Below are positions 51,307 to 59,968 of a stretch of DNA of 64,000 bases, one piece after another. The position numbers and the translations under genes were made by a program. Origin of the DNA: OAS926 sp035503715. GTDB lineage: Bacteria; Pseudomonadota; Alphaproteobacteria; Rhizobiales; Rhizobiaceae. The notes beneath the pieces were generated by a model that saw only the letters and a list, made by a program, of their open reading frames with translations, did no database searches and was not told where the DNA came from. The stretch spans positions 1-64,000 of the forward strand of contig DATJTE010000117.1 in the NCBI GenBank assembly GCA_035503715.1. Direction: 5' to 3'. Each line of letters opens with the position of its first letter. The first letter of the stretch is position 1.

Positions 51307-52028
51307 GCGGACGGTTGATCGGCGTCGGCACTGGCCCGGGCGACCCGGAGCTTCTCACGCTGAAAGCGGTGAAGGCGCTCGCCGTTGCGGACGTGCTGGC
51401 GCACTTCGCCAAGCGCGGCAACAACAGCAACGCGCGCAAAATCGTTGCCGCCTATATGCGGCCGGAGATGGTCGAACTCCCCCTGCTCTATCCGGTGACC
51501 ACCGAAATCGATAAAGAGCACGACGACTACAAGCAGGCGATCACCGGTTTCTACGAGGAATCCGCACGCGCCGTCGAAGAGCATCTCGCAGCGGGGCGCA
51601 CGGTCGCCGTCCTCTCCGAGGGCGACCCGCTGTTCTACGGTTCTTACATGCACCTTCATGTGCGGCTGGCGCATCGTTTTCCGACGGAAGTGATCCCGGG
51701 CGTGACTGCGATGTCCGGCAGTTGGTCAGCGACTGGCCTGCCGATCGTGCAAGGCGACGACGTGCTGTCCGTCCTTCCTGGCACGATGGACGAAACAGAA
51801 TTACAGCGTCGGCTCGCGGACACGGACGCCGCCGTCATCATGAAGGTCGGGCGAAATTTGCCAAAGATCCGCCGCGCTCTTCGGTCTGCCGGCAAGCTCG
51901 ATCGCTCGATGTATGTCGAGCGCGCGACGATGGACAATGCAGCCTCGATCCGGCTTACCGACAAGGCGGACGACGCCGCGCCCTATTTCGCCATCGTTCT
52001 CGTGCCCGGATGGGAGGCACGGTCGTGA
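51303..52028 (+). CDS. cobI: Precorrin-2 C20-methyltransferase
   Basis: A 241-residue AdoMet-dependent tetrapyrrole methylase. The N-terminal GTGPGDPELLTLKAVKALAV and the second AdoMet loop VAVLSEGDPLFYGSYMHLHV define the fold; EVIPGVTAMSGSWSATGLPI follows. GTG 51303 overlaps the cobH stop by 4 bases and its own stop overlaps the cobJ GTG. It methylates C-20 of precorrin-2. Confidence 0.95.
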   Translation: MSGRLIGVGTGPGDPELLTLKAVKALAVADVLAHFAKRGNNSNARKIVAAYMRPEMVELPLLYPVTTEIDKEHDDYKQAITGFYEESARAVEEHLAAGRTVAVLSEGDPLFYGSYMHLHVRLAHRFPTEVIPGVTAMSGSWSATGLPIVQGDDVLSVLPGTMDETELQRRLADTDAAVIMKVGRNLPKIRRALRSAGKLDRSMYVERATMDNAASIRLTDKADDAAPYFAIVLVPGWEARS

Positions 52029-52792
52029 GCGGCAAACTGTTCGTCATAGGTCTCGGACCTGGCAACCCCGACCAGATCACGCCTGAGGCGATGAACGCCG
52101 TCACTTCTGCACGCGAGTTCTACGGCTACGGTCCGTATCTCGACCGCCTCTCGCTGACGCCAAACCAGATCCGCCACGCCTCCGACAATCGCGAAGAACT
52201 GTCGCGCGCGAAGGCAGCGCTGATCAGCGCCGCGCAAGGCGTGAATGTCGCGGTCGTGTCCGGTGGCGACCCCGGCGTTTTCGCCATGGCAGCGGCGGTC
52301 TGCGAAGCGATCGAAGCCGGCCCTGCCGAATGGCGCAATGTCGACCTGACTGTCGTTCCCGGTGTCACCGCCATGCTTGCCGTCGCCGCGCGCATCGGTG
52401 CGCCATTGGGACATGATTTCTGTGCCATCTCGCTGTCGGACAATCTGAAACCCTGGGACGTGATCGAGCGCCGGCTGGACCTCGCGGCAAAGGCCGGTTT
52501 CGTGATCGCGCTTTACAATCCGATCAGCAAGGCGCGGCCCTGGCAGCTCGGCAAGGCATTTGACGTGCTGCGCAGCGTCCTCCCCGGCTCGGTGCCTGTC
52601 ATTTTTGGCCGCGCCGCAGGCCGATCGGACGAGCGCATGACGACCATGCCGCTGCGCGACGCCGATTCCGCGAAGGCCGATATGGCGACCTGCGTCATCA
52701 TCGGCTCGGCCGAGACGAGAACGATCGAGCGCGGCGATAAGCCAGCGCTGATCTACACGCCACGCTTCTTCGCGACGGAGGTGACGAGATGA
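52025..52792 (+). CDS. cobJ: Precorrin-3B C17-methyltransferase
   Basis: A 255-residue tetrapyrrole methylase that drives ring contraction. LFVIGLGPGNPDQITPEAMN and VAVVSGGDPGVFAMAAAVCE are the AdoMet-binding signatures; ISLSDNLKPWDVIERRLDLA and YNPISKARPWQLGKAFDVLR are typical of CobJ. GTG 52025 overlaps cobI by 4 bases. Its 3' end overlaps the convergent cobK gene by 40 bp. Confidence 0.95.
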   Translation: MSGKLFVIGLGPGNPDQITPEAMNAVTSAREFYGYGPYLDRLSLTPNQIRHASDNREELSRAKAALISAAQGVNVAVVSGGDPGVFAMAAAVCEAIEAGPAEWRNVDLTVVPGVTAMLAVAARIGAPLGHDFCAISLSDNLKPWDVIERRLDLAAKAGFVIALYNPISKARPWQLGKAFDVLRSVLPGSVPVIFGRAAGRSDERMTTMPLRDADSAKADMATCVIIGSAETRTIERGDKPALIYTPRFFATEVTR

Positions 52793-53544
52793 TCGATCAT
52801 CGCCAGCACCTCGTCGACAGTTTCACCCGACGGCACGTCCGGCAGCGCCGAGCGGCGGATCATCAGCACGCGGATGTCCAACTGGCGGGCCGCTGCGAGC
52901 TTGGCATAGGTCGCGCTGCTGCCACTGTTCTTGCAGACGATAATGTCGATGCGGTTCGTTTGGAAAAGATCGGACTCGTCGACTTCCTCGAAGGGCCCGC
53001 GCGCGACGATGTACTGCGCGTCCGGAAGGATGAGCCGTGGCTCGACCGGATCGACGCTGCGGATCAGGTAAAAATGCTGCGGCGCGCGCTCGAATGGCGT
53101 CAACTCCTGACGGCCGAGCGCGAGGAAGACGCGGAGACGCTTCTCGCTGGCAACAAGCCTGTCAGCCGCTGCCGAAGCATCATCGACGTCCTCCCAGTGG
53201 TCGGCCGTCGAGGTCGTCCAGGGCGGCCGGCGCAACGCGACAATCGGCACGCCGGTCTTGGCCGCAGCCTCTGCCGCGTTCGCGGAAATTTGCGCGGCGT
53301 AGGGATGCGTTGCATCCACCAGGATATCGACGCCGGACTCACGCAGATGCTGAGCCAACCCTTCAGGGCCGCCGAACCCGCCGACGCGCACCGGAACGGG
53401 ATGCGCCACGGGCTTTTCGGTGCGGCCGGCAAGCGACAGATTCACGTCGAACTCGGCGCTCGCCGCGAGGCGGCCGGCAAGCTGCCGCGCCTCGGCCGTG
53501 CCGCCAAGAATGAGTATCCGTGTTGCGCTGCGAGTCGAGGCCAT
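52753..53544 (-). CDS. cobK: Precorrin-6A reductase
   Basis: A 263-residue CobK/CbiJ reductase. The Rossmann start RILILGGTAEARQLAGRLAA, then VDILVDATHPYAAQISANAA and RIDIIVCKNSGSSATYAKLA identify it. It reduces precorrin-6A with NADPH. Although the neighbours on both sides are rightward, this gene is reversed: its ATG shares CATG 53542-53545 with cobL and its 3' end overlaps cobJ by 40 bp. It therefore cannot use the rightward transcript as mRNA and needs a promoter within cobL. Confidence 0.94.
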   Translation of the reverse strand: MASTRSATRILILGGTAEARQLAGRLAASAEFDVNLSLAGRTEKPVAHPVPVRVGGFGGPEGLAQHLRESGVDILVDATHPYAAQISANAAEAAAKTGVPIVALRRPPWTTSTADHWEDVDDASAAADRLVASEKRLRVFLALGRQELTPFERAPQHFYLIRSVDPVEPRLILPDAQYIVARGPFEEVDESDLFQTNRIDIIVCKNSGSSATYAKLAAARQLDIRVLMIRRSALPDVPSGETVDEVLAMIDHLVTSVAKKRGV

Positions 53545-54778
53545 GTCTGCTGAGCCGCACCCTGCCCCAGCGCAGCGTTGGCTGTCCATCGTCGGCATCG
53601 GCGAAGACGGCGTCCTAGGCCTCGGCGACGAGGCGAAGCGACTGATTTCGCAGGCCGAATTCGTGTTTGGCGGCAAGCGGCATCTGGCCTTGGCGAAAGA
53701 ACTGATCCGCGGCGAAGCGCTCGCCTGGCCTTCGCCCTTCGATGCTGAGATGAAGGCGCTGAAGAAGCTTGCAGGGCGCACCGTCTGCGTGCTTGCATCG
53801 GGTGATCCCTTCCTTCACGGTGTCGGCGCGACGGTCGCGCGCACAATCCCGGCGGCGGAATTTGTCACCCTTCCTGCGCCGTCCGCCTTTAGCCTTGTCG
53901 CTTCGCGTCTGGGTTGGGCGCTGCAGGAGGTCGACACGGTCTCGCTGCATGGCAAGCAGATCGACCTGATCCGGCCGCTGCTGCATCCGGGCCGCCGCGT
54001 CATCGCGCTGACCTCCGATGAGCATGGCCCAGGGGAGATCGCCTCTCTTCTGGTGAGCGTCGGCTTCGGCGCATCTGAAATCACCGTGCTCGAGGCGCTT
54101 GGCGGCAAGGATGAGCGCATGACGCGCCACCGTACTGATGAATTCGCATCTGGGGCTGTCAGCCCTCTCAACGTCGTCGCCATCGACGTCAAGGCGGCGA
54201 GCGACGCGCGCGTACTCGCACTGACACCCGGCCTGGCTGACGAGTTGTTCGAGCATGACGGCCAGATCACCAAGCGCGAAATCCGCGCCCTGACACTGTC
54301 CGCGCTTGCTCCACGCCGTGGCGAGCTGTTGTGGGATATCGGTGCGGGTTCGGGATCGATCTCGATCGAATGGATGCTCGCCGATCCGTCGATGCGGGCG
54401 ATTGCCATCGAGGTGGATCCTGAACGCGCCGCGCGGGTTGCCCGCAACGCAAAACAGTTCGGCGTGCCAAGCCTGCAGATCGTCACCGGATCAGCGCCTG
54501 GGGCACTTGCTGGTCTGCCGCAACCTGACGTGATTTTTGTCGGCGGTGGTGGGAGCGAGACTGGCGTCCTCGATGCAGCAATCTCGGCGCTCAAGAGTGG
54601 CGGCCGCCTGGTCGCCAATGCGGTGACACTGGAAATGGAAACAATCCTGATCGAGCGTCACGCAAGGCTCGGCGGCGATCTCGTGAAGCTTGCTGTCTCA
54701 CGCGTCGCACCGATCGGCTCGATGAGCGGCTGGAAGCCCGCGCTGCCGATCACACAATGGTCTTGGAGAAAACCATGA
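53543..54778 (+). CDS. cobL: Precorrin-6Y C5,15-methyltransferase (decarboxylating)
   Basis: A 411-residue fusion of CbiE- and CbiT-type domains. The N-terminal methylase has LSIVGIGEDGVLGLGDEAKR and VCVLASGDPFLHGVGATVAR. The C-terminal Rossmann methyltransferase has GELLWDIGAGSGSISIEWML. It methylates C-5 and C-15 and decarboxylates ring C acetate. ATG 53543 overlaps the cobK start on the other strand; its stop overlaps cobE (ATGA). Confidence 0.95.
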   Translation: MSAEPHPAPAQRWLSIVGIGEDGVLGLGDEAKRLISQAEFVFGGKRHLALAKELIRGEALAWPSPFDAEMKALKKLAGRTVCVLASGDPFLHGVGATVARTIPAAEFVTLPAPSAFSLVASRLGWALQEVDTVSLHGKQIDLIRPLLHPGRRVIALTSDEHGPGEIASLLVSVGFGASEITVLEALGGKDERMTRHRTDEFASGAVSPLNVVAIDVKAASDARVLALTPGLADELFEHDGQITKREIRALTLSALAPRRGELLWDIGAGSGSISIEWMLADPSMRAIAIEVDPERAARVARNAKQFGVPSLQIVTGSAPGALAGLPQPDVIFVGGGGSETGVLDAAISALKSGGRLVANAVTLEMETILIERHARLGGDLVKLAVSRVAPIGSMSGWKPALPITQWSWRKP

Positions 54779-55161
54779 TCGTCGCGGGCATCGGCTGCCG
54801 CAAAGGTGCGACGACTGCGTCGGTCGTCGCGGCCGTGCATGCCGCCGTCTCGAAGCAGGGTATCGGCATTGCCGCACTCGACGCATTGGCGACGCTTCGC
54901 CTGAAACAGCATGAGGACGGGATCGTCGCCGCTGGCCGCGCGCTGTCGCTGGAACTCATCATCGTCGATGAAACCGATGCAAATGCTGCCGCTGAACGCG
55001 CACTGACGATGTCGGAGCGCTCGTTCGCCGCCAACGGCACGCGTTCCGCTTCCGAGACCGCAGCCCTTGCCGCCGCCGGGCCGAACAGCCGCCTGCTCGC
55101 GCCACGCCTGGCGCTCGGCGACGTCACCTGCGCGCTGGCGACAGACGAGGCAGCGCCATGA
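54775..55161 (+). CDS. cobE: CobE / CbiG C-terminal-like protein
   Basis: A 128-residue protein matching the C-terminal domain of CbiG: MIVAGIGCRKGATTASVVAA, then FAANGTRSASETAALAAAGP and LAPRLALGDVTCALATDE. CobE is needed for the aerobic pathway in several bacteria, but its exact activity is unsettled. It overlaps cobL upstream (ATGA) and cobM downstream (ATGA), so it is tightly embedded in the operon. Confidence 0.9.
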   Translation: MIVAGIGCRKGATTASVVAAVHAAVSKQGIGIAALDALATLRLKQHEDGIVAAGRALSLELIIVDETDANAAAERALTMSERSFAANGTRSASETAALAAAGPNSRLLAPRLALGDVTCALATDEAAP

Positions 55162-55919
55162 CGGTCCATTTCATCGGCGCTGGCCCGGGTGCCGCCGACC
55201 TCATCACCGTCCGTGGACGCGATATCCTCGCGCGCTGCCCGGTCTGCCTCTATGCCGGCTCGATCGTGCCGAAGGAACTGCTCGACTGGTGCCCTGCGAA
55301 CGCGCGCAAGATCGACACCGCGCCGATGTCGCTCGACGAGATCGAGGCGGAATATGTGAGGGCGCATGAGGCCGGCGAGGATGTCGCGCGGCTGCATTCC
55401 GGCGACCTTTCGGTCTGGAGTGCCGTTGCCGAACAGATCAAACGGCTGGAGAAGCATGGCATCGCCTACACGCTGACGCCGGGCGTGCCGGCCTTTGCCG
55501 CCGCAGCCGCGGCTCTCGGGCGCGAGCTGACGATCCCGACGGTGGCGCAAAGCCTTGTTCTGACACGCGTTTCAGGTCGAGCTTCGCCTATGCCCGACCG
55601 CGAAACATTGCAGGCGTTCGGCGCGACAGGCGCAACGCTGGCGATCCATCTTGCGATCCACGCGCTGGACAAGATTGTTGCGGAACTCACGCCGCTTTAC
55701 GGTGCAGATTGCCCAGTTTCTATCGTGGCCAACGCCTCATGGCCGAACGAACGTATCGTGCGTGGCACGCTCGCGACGATCGAAGACATTGTCGCGAGCG
55801 ATCCGATCGAGCGGACGGCGATCGTCTTTGTCGGGCGCTCGCTCTCCGCGGATGTGCTACGGGAAAGCGCGCTTTACGATGCCGGTTATCAGCGTCGTTT
55901 CAGAGGGCGAAACTCATGA
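55158..55919 (+). CDS. cobM: Precorrin-4 C11-methyltransferase
   Basis: A 253-residue tetrapyrrole methylase. VHFIGAGPGAADLITVRGRD, CPVCLYAGSIVPKELLDWCP and VARLHSGDLSVWSAVAEQIK are diagnostic of CobM/CbiF. It methylates C-11 of precorrin-4. ATG 55158 overlaps cobE, and its 3' end overlaps the reversed cbiD gene by 31 bp. Confidence 0.95.
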   Translation: MTVHFIGAGPGAADLITVRGRDILARCPVCLYAGSIVPKELLDWCPANARKIDTAPMSLDEIEAEYVRAHEAGEDVARLHSGDLSVWSAVAEQIKRLEKHGIAYTLTPGVPAFAAAAAALGRELTIPTVAQSLVLTRVSGRASPMPDRETLQAFGATGATLAIHLAIHALDKIVAELTPLYGADCPVSIVANASWPNERIVRGTLATIEDIVASDPIERTAIVFVGRSLSADVLRESALYDAGYQRRFRGRNS

Positions 55920-57004
55920 TCGCCCGGCATGAATCCCGACTGCCCGAGCAACGTGCCTTCGCGGTCGAAGACGAGAATCTCCAGCTCGACGTTCGGATTG
56001 CGCAGCACACCGGCCGCGGTTTTCCACGCATCCTTCGCGACAGCGTCTCCGAGCGGCACGCCGGCCGCGCCGGCGATGTTGAACGCGTCCGCGACCATGT
56101 TCGCATGGCGGATCTTTTCGGCAAGCTCAGCGCCACCGCCGGCGCGCTCGGCAACCGCGGCAAGCGCCTCGAGATCCGCCGCACCGCGCTTCGAGTGGAG
56201 ATCGAGCATCCCTTGCGCGAGTTTCGTCATCTTCGCCACACCACCGGCGACGGTGACGCGCTTGACCGGATGCGCGCGGATATATTTGAGCATGCCGCCG
56301 ACAAAATCACCCATGTCGATCAGCGCGACCTCGGGCAGACCGTGATGCTTCTGCGCGGCCGCCTCGGAGGCGGAGCCGGTCGCTCCCGCGACATGGGTCA
56401 ACCCGGCGCCGATTGCGACATCGATGCCGCGATGGATCGAATGGATCCACGCCGAGCAGGAGTACGGAATGACGATCCCGGTCGTGCCGAGGATCGAGAT
56501 GCCACCCAGGATGCCAAGCCGGCCGTTCAGCGTTTTCTTGGCGATCTCCGCGCCGTCGGCGACAGACACCTCAACTTCGACGTCAGCGCCCTCGCCGGCA
56601 ATTTCGGCGATTGCCTGCGCGATCATCCTGCGCGGCACCGGATTGATCGCCGGCTCGCCAGGCGGCATCGGCAAGCCGGGCCGCGTCACGGTGCCAACGC
56701 CCTCGCCTGCTTTGAACGTTACGCCCGAACCTGGCTGTCCGCGACGCACGGTGCTCACGATCAGTGCGCCATGTGTGACGTCAGGATCATCACCCGCGTC
56801 CTTGACGATGCCTGCGCTGGCAAAGCCGTCGCCGAGGTTCCACTGGGCGAGTACGAAGGCAGGCCGCTGGCCGCCCGGCAGCGTTACCTCCACCGGGTCG
56901 GGAAACTCGCCGGACAGCAGGGCACGACAGGCAGCCTTGGCGGCAGCCGCCGCGCACGTGCCGGTCGTCCAACCGCGTCGCAACTCCGACTTTTCATCGT
57001 CCAT
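55889..57004 (-). CDS. cbiD: Cobalt-precorrin-5B (C1)-methyltransferase CbiD
   Basis: A 371-residue CbiD protein: RRGWTTGTCAAAAAKAACRA is the family signature, followed by TVTRPGLPMPPGEPAINPVP, LGGISILGTTGIVIPYSCSA and a long C-terminal domain. CbiD is the C-1 methylase of the anaerobic pathway, yet this cluster has aerobic CobG and no visible CobF, so CbiD probably does the CobF step here. The start at 57004 is chosen over 57040. The gene is reversed between cobM and cobA, with 53 bp to the cobA start. Confidence 0.93.
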   Translation of the reverse strand: MDDEKSELRRGWTTGTCAAAAAKAACRALLSGEFPDPVEVTLPGGQRPAFVLAQWNLGDGFASAGIVKDAGDDPDVTHGALIVSTVRRGQPGSGVTFKAGEGVGTVTRPGLPMPPGEPAINPVPRRMIAQAIAEIAGEGADVEVEVSVADGAEIAKKTLNGRLGILGGISILGTTGIVIPYSCSAWIHSIHRGIDVAIGAGLTHVAGATGSASEAAAQKHHGLPEVALIDMGDFVGGMLKYIRAHPVKRVTVAGGVAKMTKLAQGMLDLHSKRGAADLEALAAVAERAGGGAELAEKIRHANMVADAFNIAGAAGVPLGDAVAKDAWKTAAGVLRNPNVELEILVFDREGTLLGQSGFMPGDHEFRPLKRR

Positions 57005-57057
57005 GCGCCGACCTATAGGACGCCGGCTACGCCGGGTCACGGCGAAAAGGGTTTGTC

Positions 57058-57864
57058 ATGAGTCTCGCTGAGGCCATTTCCCGGCTCCAGCCGGAACTCA
57101 AGCGCTTCGAGCCGGGGCATGTCTGGCTTGCCGGCGCGGGGCCGGGTGATCGCGGCTCGATCACGCTCGACGTCATTTCCGCCCTCTCGCAGGCCGATGC
57201 CGTCGTCTATGATGCGCTGGTCGACCCGAGTGTGCTCTCGGCCGCGCGTGAGGATGCCGAACAGCATTTTGTCGGCAAACGTGGCGGCCAGGAATCTGCC
57301 CGTCAGGACGACATCACGGCGCTGCTGGTGCACCTAGCCCGCAAGAACAAGCGCGTCCTTCGGCTAAAGGGTGGCGATCCGTACATTTTCGGCCGCGGCG
57401 GCGAAGAGGCACTGGCGCTGGCGCAGGCCGGCATCCCGTTCCGTATCATGCCGGGCGTCACCTCGGCCTTTGGCGCGCTCGCCAATGCCGGCATTCCCGC
57501 GACAATGCGCGGCCTGAACAAAGCGGTGATCCTGGCAACGGGTCACGCCGCGGGCACAGAGGAGGACCTCGACTGGGCTGCCTTGGCAAAAACCGGACAA
57601 CCCATCGTCGTCTACATGGGGTTGAAAAATCTGGAGAAAATCGCCGCCGCGCTGCTCGCCGGCGGTCTCGCCGCCTCGACGCCGGTCGCCATCATCATGG
57701 CGGCGACGACGCCGAACGAGCGCGTCCTCGTCTCCACGCTTTCGGCTGTCGCCGAAGAGGCGAAGGCTGCGGGCTTCATCTCCCCGGCCCTCATCGTGGT
57801 CGGCGACATCGTCTCGATGCGAGCCGAGCTGCTCGGCGCTTTGCCGGCGTCGAAATCGGCATGA
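57058..57864 (+). CDS. cobA: Uroporphyrinogen-III C-methyltransferase
   Basis: A 268-residue SUMT, the entry enzyme that makes precorrin-2 from uroporphyrinogen III. GHVWLAGAGPGDRGSITLDV, VVYDALVDPSVLSAAR, RLKGGDPYIFGRGGEEALAL and IMPGVTSAFGALANAGIPAT are diagnostic. It is the plain enzyme without CysG oxidase/ferrochelatase domains. ATG 57058 lies 53 bp from divergent cbiD and its stop overlaps cobB (ATGA). Confidence 0.96.
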   Translation: MSLAEAISRLQPELKRFEPGHVWLAGAGPGDRGSITLDVISALSQADAVVYDALVDPSVLSAAREDAEQHFVGKRGGQESARQDDITALLVHLARKNKRVLRLKGGDPYIFGRGGEEALALAQAGIPFRIMPGVTSAFGALANAGIPATMRGLNKAVILATGHAAGTEEDLDWAALAKTGQPIVVYMGLKNLEKIAAALLAGGLAASTPVAIIMAATTPNERVLVSTLSAVAEEAKAAGFISPALIVVGDIVSMRAELLGALPASKSA

Positions 57865-59174
57865 CGGCAAAAGGTTTCATCGTCGGCGCGGCGCGCTCGG
57901 GTTCCGGCAAGACGAGCGTCGCGATCGGTTTGATGCGCGCCTTTGCCAGGCGCGGCCTAGAGGTGCGTGGCGCGAAGTCAGGACCCGACTACATCGATCC
58001 CGGTTTCCACGCCGCTGCAACCGGACATCTCGGCGTCAATCTCGATAGCTGGGCGATGCCGCCGCGCCTGCTCAACGGCCTTGCCGGCAACGCCGCGGCG
58101 GACGCCGATCTCGTCGTCGTCGAGAGCGCCATGGGCCTGTTCGACGGCATTCCCGGCGAGGCCGGCCGCTCAGGCGCAGCAGCCGATCTCGCCAGGCTCT
58201 ACGGCCTGCCGGTGCTGCTCGTGCTCGATGTTTCGGGCCAGTCGCAGACGGCGGCGGCAATCGCCAAGGGATTTGCGACCTTCGATCCGGGCGTGCGCAT
58301 CGCCGGCGTGGTGCTCAATCGTGTCGGCAGCGAGCGTCACAGAAAACTGGCGTCCGAAGCCATCGAGGCGATCGGTTTGCCAGTCGTGGGTTCGATCCTG
58401 CGCGATCCCAACATGACCTTGCCCGAACGCCACCTCGGGCTTGTCCAGGCCGAAGAACATGCCGCGCTCGAAGAGTTCATCGAGAACCTCGCCGGCGTGA
58501 TGGAAAGATCGCTCGACCTTGAGGCGATCCTCTCGCTCGCCACGCCACTGGCGCCAGGCGATGGTGATCTGTCCGCGGCACTGCCGCCGCCCGGCCAACG
58601 CATCGCGATTGCGCGCGACGCGGCGTTTTCCTTCGTTTATCCGCACCTCGCCGATCACTGGCAGCGATCCGGGGCTGAACTGGTCCCTTTTTCGCCGCTT
58701 GCCGACGAGGCGCCGCGCCTGGATTGCGATGTCTGCTGGCTGCCCGGCGGTTATCCCGAGCTGCATGGCGGCAGGCTCTCGGCTGCCCGCAAGTTTCACG
58801 CCGGCATGCACAGGTTCGCCGAGACGCGCCCCGTGCATGGCGAGTGTGGCGGCCACATGGTCCTCGGCGAGACGATCGAAGATGCCGAAGGCGTCACACA
58901 TCCCATGCTTGGCCTGCTCGGCCACCGGACGAGCTTCGCCAAACGCAAGATGAATCTGGGCTATCGCCGCGCGAGATTGCGGGTCGATGGGCCGCTTGGT
59001 GTCGCAGGCGAAACGGTCCGCGGCCACGAATTCCACTACGCAGTGACGCTCGATACTGGCCGGGACGAGCCTGTCGCTGATATTTTCGACGGGCAGAATC
59101 AGCCGATTGGCCCGTCGGGAGGGCGTCGCGGTCTGGTTTCAGGCACGTTCTTCCATGCCATCGCGCGGGGGTGA
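57861..59174 (+). CDS. cobB: Hydrogenobyrinic/cobyrinic acid a,c-diamide synthase
   Basis: A 437-residue glutamine-dependent amidotransferase. FIVGAARSGSGKTSVAIGLM is the ATP-binding loop; the glutaminase domain has the Cys in VHGECGGHMVLGETI and His in GTFFHAIARG. It amidates side chains a and c before cobalt insertion in the aerobic pathway. It overlaps cobA (ATGA), and cobV starts 4 bases after its stop codon ends. Confidence 0.95.
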   Translation: MTAKGFIVGAARSGSGKTSVAIGLMRAFARRGLEVRGAKSGPDYIDPGFHAAATGHLGVNLDSWAMPPRLLNGLAGNAAADADLVVVESAMGLFDGIPGEAGRSGAAADLARLYGLPVLLVLDVSGQSQTAAAIAKGFATFDPGVRIAGVVLNRVGSERHRKLASEAIEAIGLPVVGSILRDPNMTLPERHLGLVQAEEHAALEEFIENLAGVMERSLDLEAILSLATPLAPGDGDLSAALPPPGQRIAIARDAAFSFVYPHLADHWQRSGAELVPFSPLADEAPRLDCDVCWLPGGYPELHGGRLSAARKFHAGMHRFAETRPVHGECGGHMVLGETIEDAEGVTHPMLGLLGHRTSFAKRKMNLGYRRARLRVDGPLGVAGETVRGHEFHYAVTLDTGRDEPVADIFDGQNQPIGPSGGRRGLVSGTFFHAIARG

Positions 59175-59178
59175 GACG

Positions 59179-59949
59179 ATGGACGTGAACTCTCTTTTGA
59201 AGAAGACCATCGACGGCTTTGCCGCCTGCATCGCTTTTTATACACGGCTGCCGATCTCGTTCCTGGCCAAGGAAGACACGAATTTCGCCGAAGCCCAGTG
59301 GGCGACGCCGGTCGTCGGCCTCATCGTCGGGCTGATCGGCTGGGTCTTCTTCTGGCTACCTGCCGCTTTTGGCCTACCGCCGACAATCTCCGCGGCAATC
59401 GCGCTTTCTATCATCCTCGGCGTCACTGGCTGCCTGCATGAAGATGGCGTTGCCGACATGACCGACGCGTTCGGCGGTGGTAATACGCGCGAGCGCAAGC
59501 TGGAAATCATGAAAGACAGCCGCAACGGCACGTTTGGTGTCGTTGCCCTGATCATGACGCTGCTCTTGCGTTGGGCGGCAATGGCCGCGCTGCTCACTCC
59601 GGAAATCGCGCTCTTCGGCCTGCTTGCCGCCCATGCTGGTTCGCGCATGCTCTTCCCGATCTTCATGCATTTCGTTTCACCGGCAAAACCGACCGGGCTT
59701 GCGGCCGGCATCGGGACAATCAGTAGCGACACCGCGCTCTACGCTGCCATCATCGGCGGCTTTGTGCTGCTGGTGTGTCTTGGCGTCTGGGGTGCGCTTG
59801 CCGCCGCATTCGCGCTCGTCGTCTGGTTCGTCGCGATGAAGAGACTGTGCGAACGCCAGATCGGTGGGCACACCGGCGACGTGCTGGGGTCGGTCCAGCA
59901 AGGCGCTGAAATCATTCTTCTTCTGGTGGCTGTCGCCACCCTCGCCTGA
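59179..59949 (+). CDS. cobV: Adenosylcobinamide-GDP ribazoletransferase
   Basis: A 256-residue membrane enzyme (CobV; CobS in Salmonella) that joins adenosylcobinamide-GDP and alpha-ribazole. FYTRLPISFLAKEDTNFAEA, VTGCLHEDGVADMTDAFGGG and RNGTFGVVALIMTLLLRWAA carry the conserved acidic and Arg residues; several membrane segments follow. ATG 59179 follows cobB directly. It is separated by 19 bp from cobU. The longer frame upstream reads through cobB and is a shadow. Confidence 0.94.
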   Translation: MDVNSLLKKTIDGFAACIAFYTRLPISFLAKEDTNFAEAQWATPVVGLIVGLIGWVFFWLPAAFGLPPTISAAIALSIILGVTGCLHEDGVADMTDAFGGGNTRERKLEIMKDSRNGTFGVVALIMTLLLRWAAMAALLTPEIALFGLLAAHAGSRMLFPIFMHFVSPAKPTGLAAGIGTISSDTALYAAIIGGFVLLVCLGVWGALAAAFALVVWFVAMKRLCERQIGGHTGDVLGSVQQGAEIILLLVAVATLA

Positions 59950-59968
59950 TCTTTCACCGGAGCTTTCG

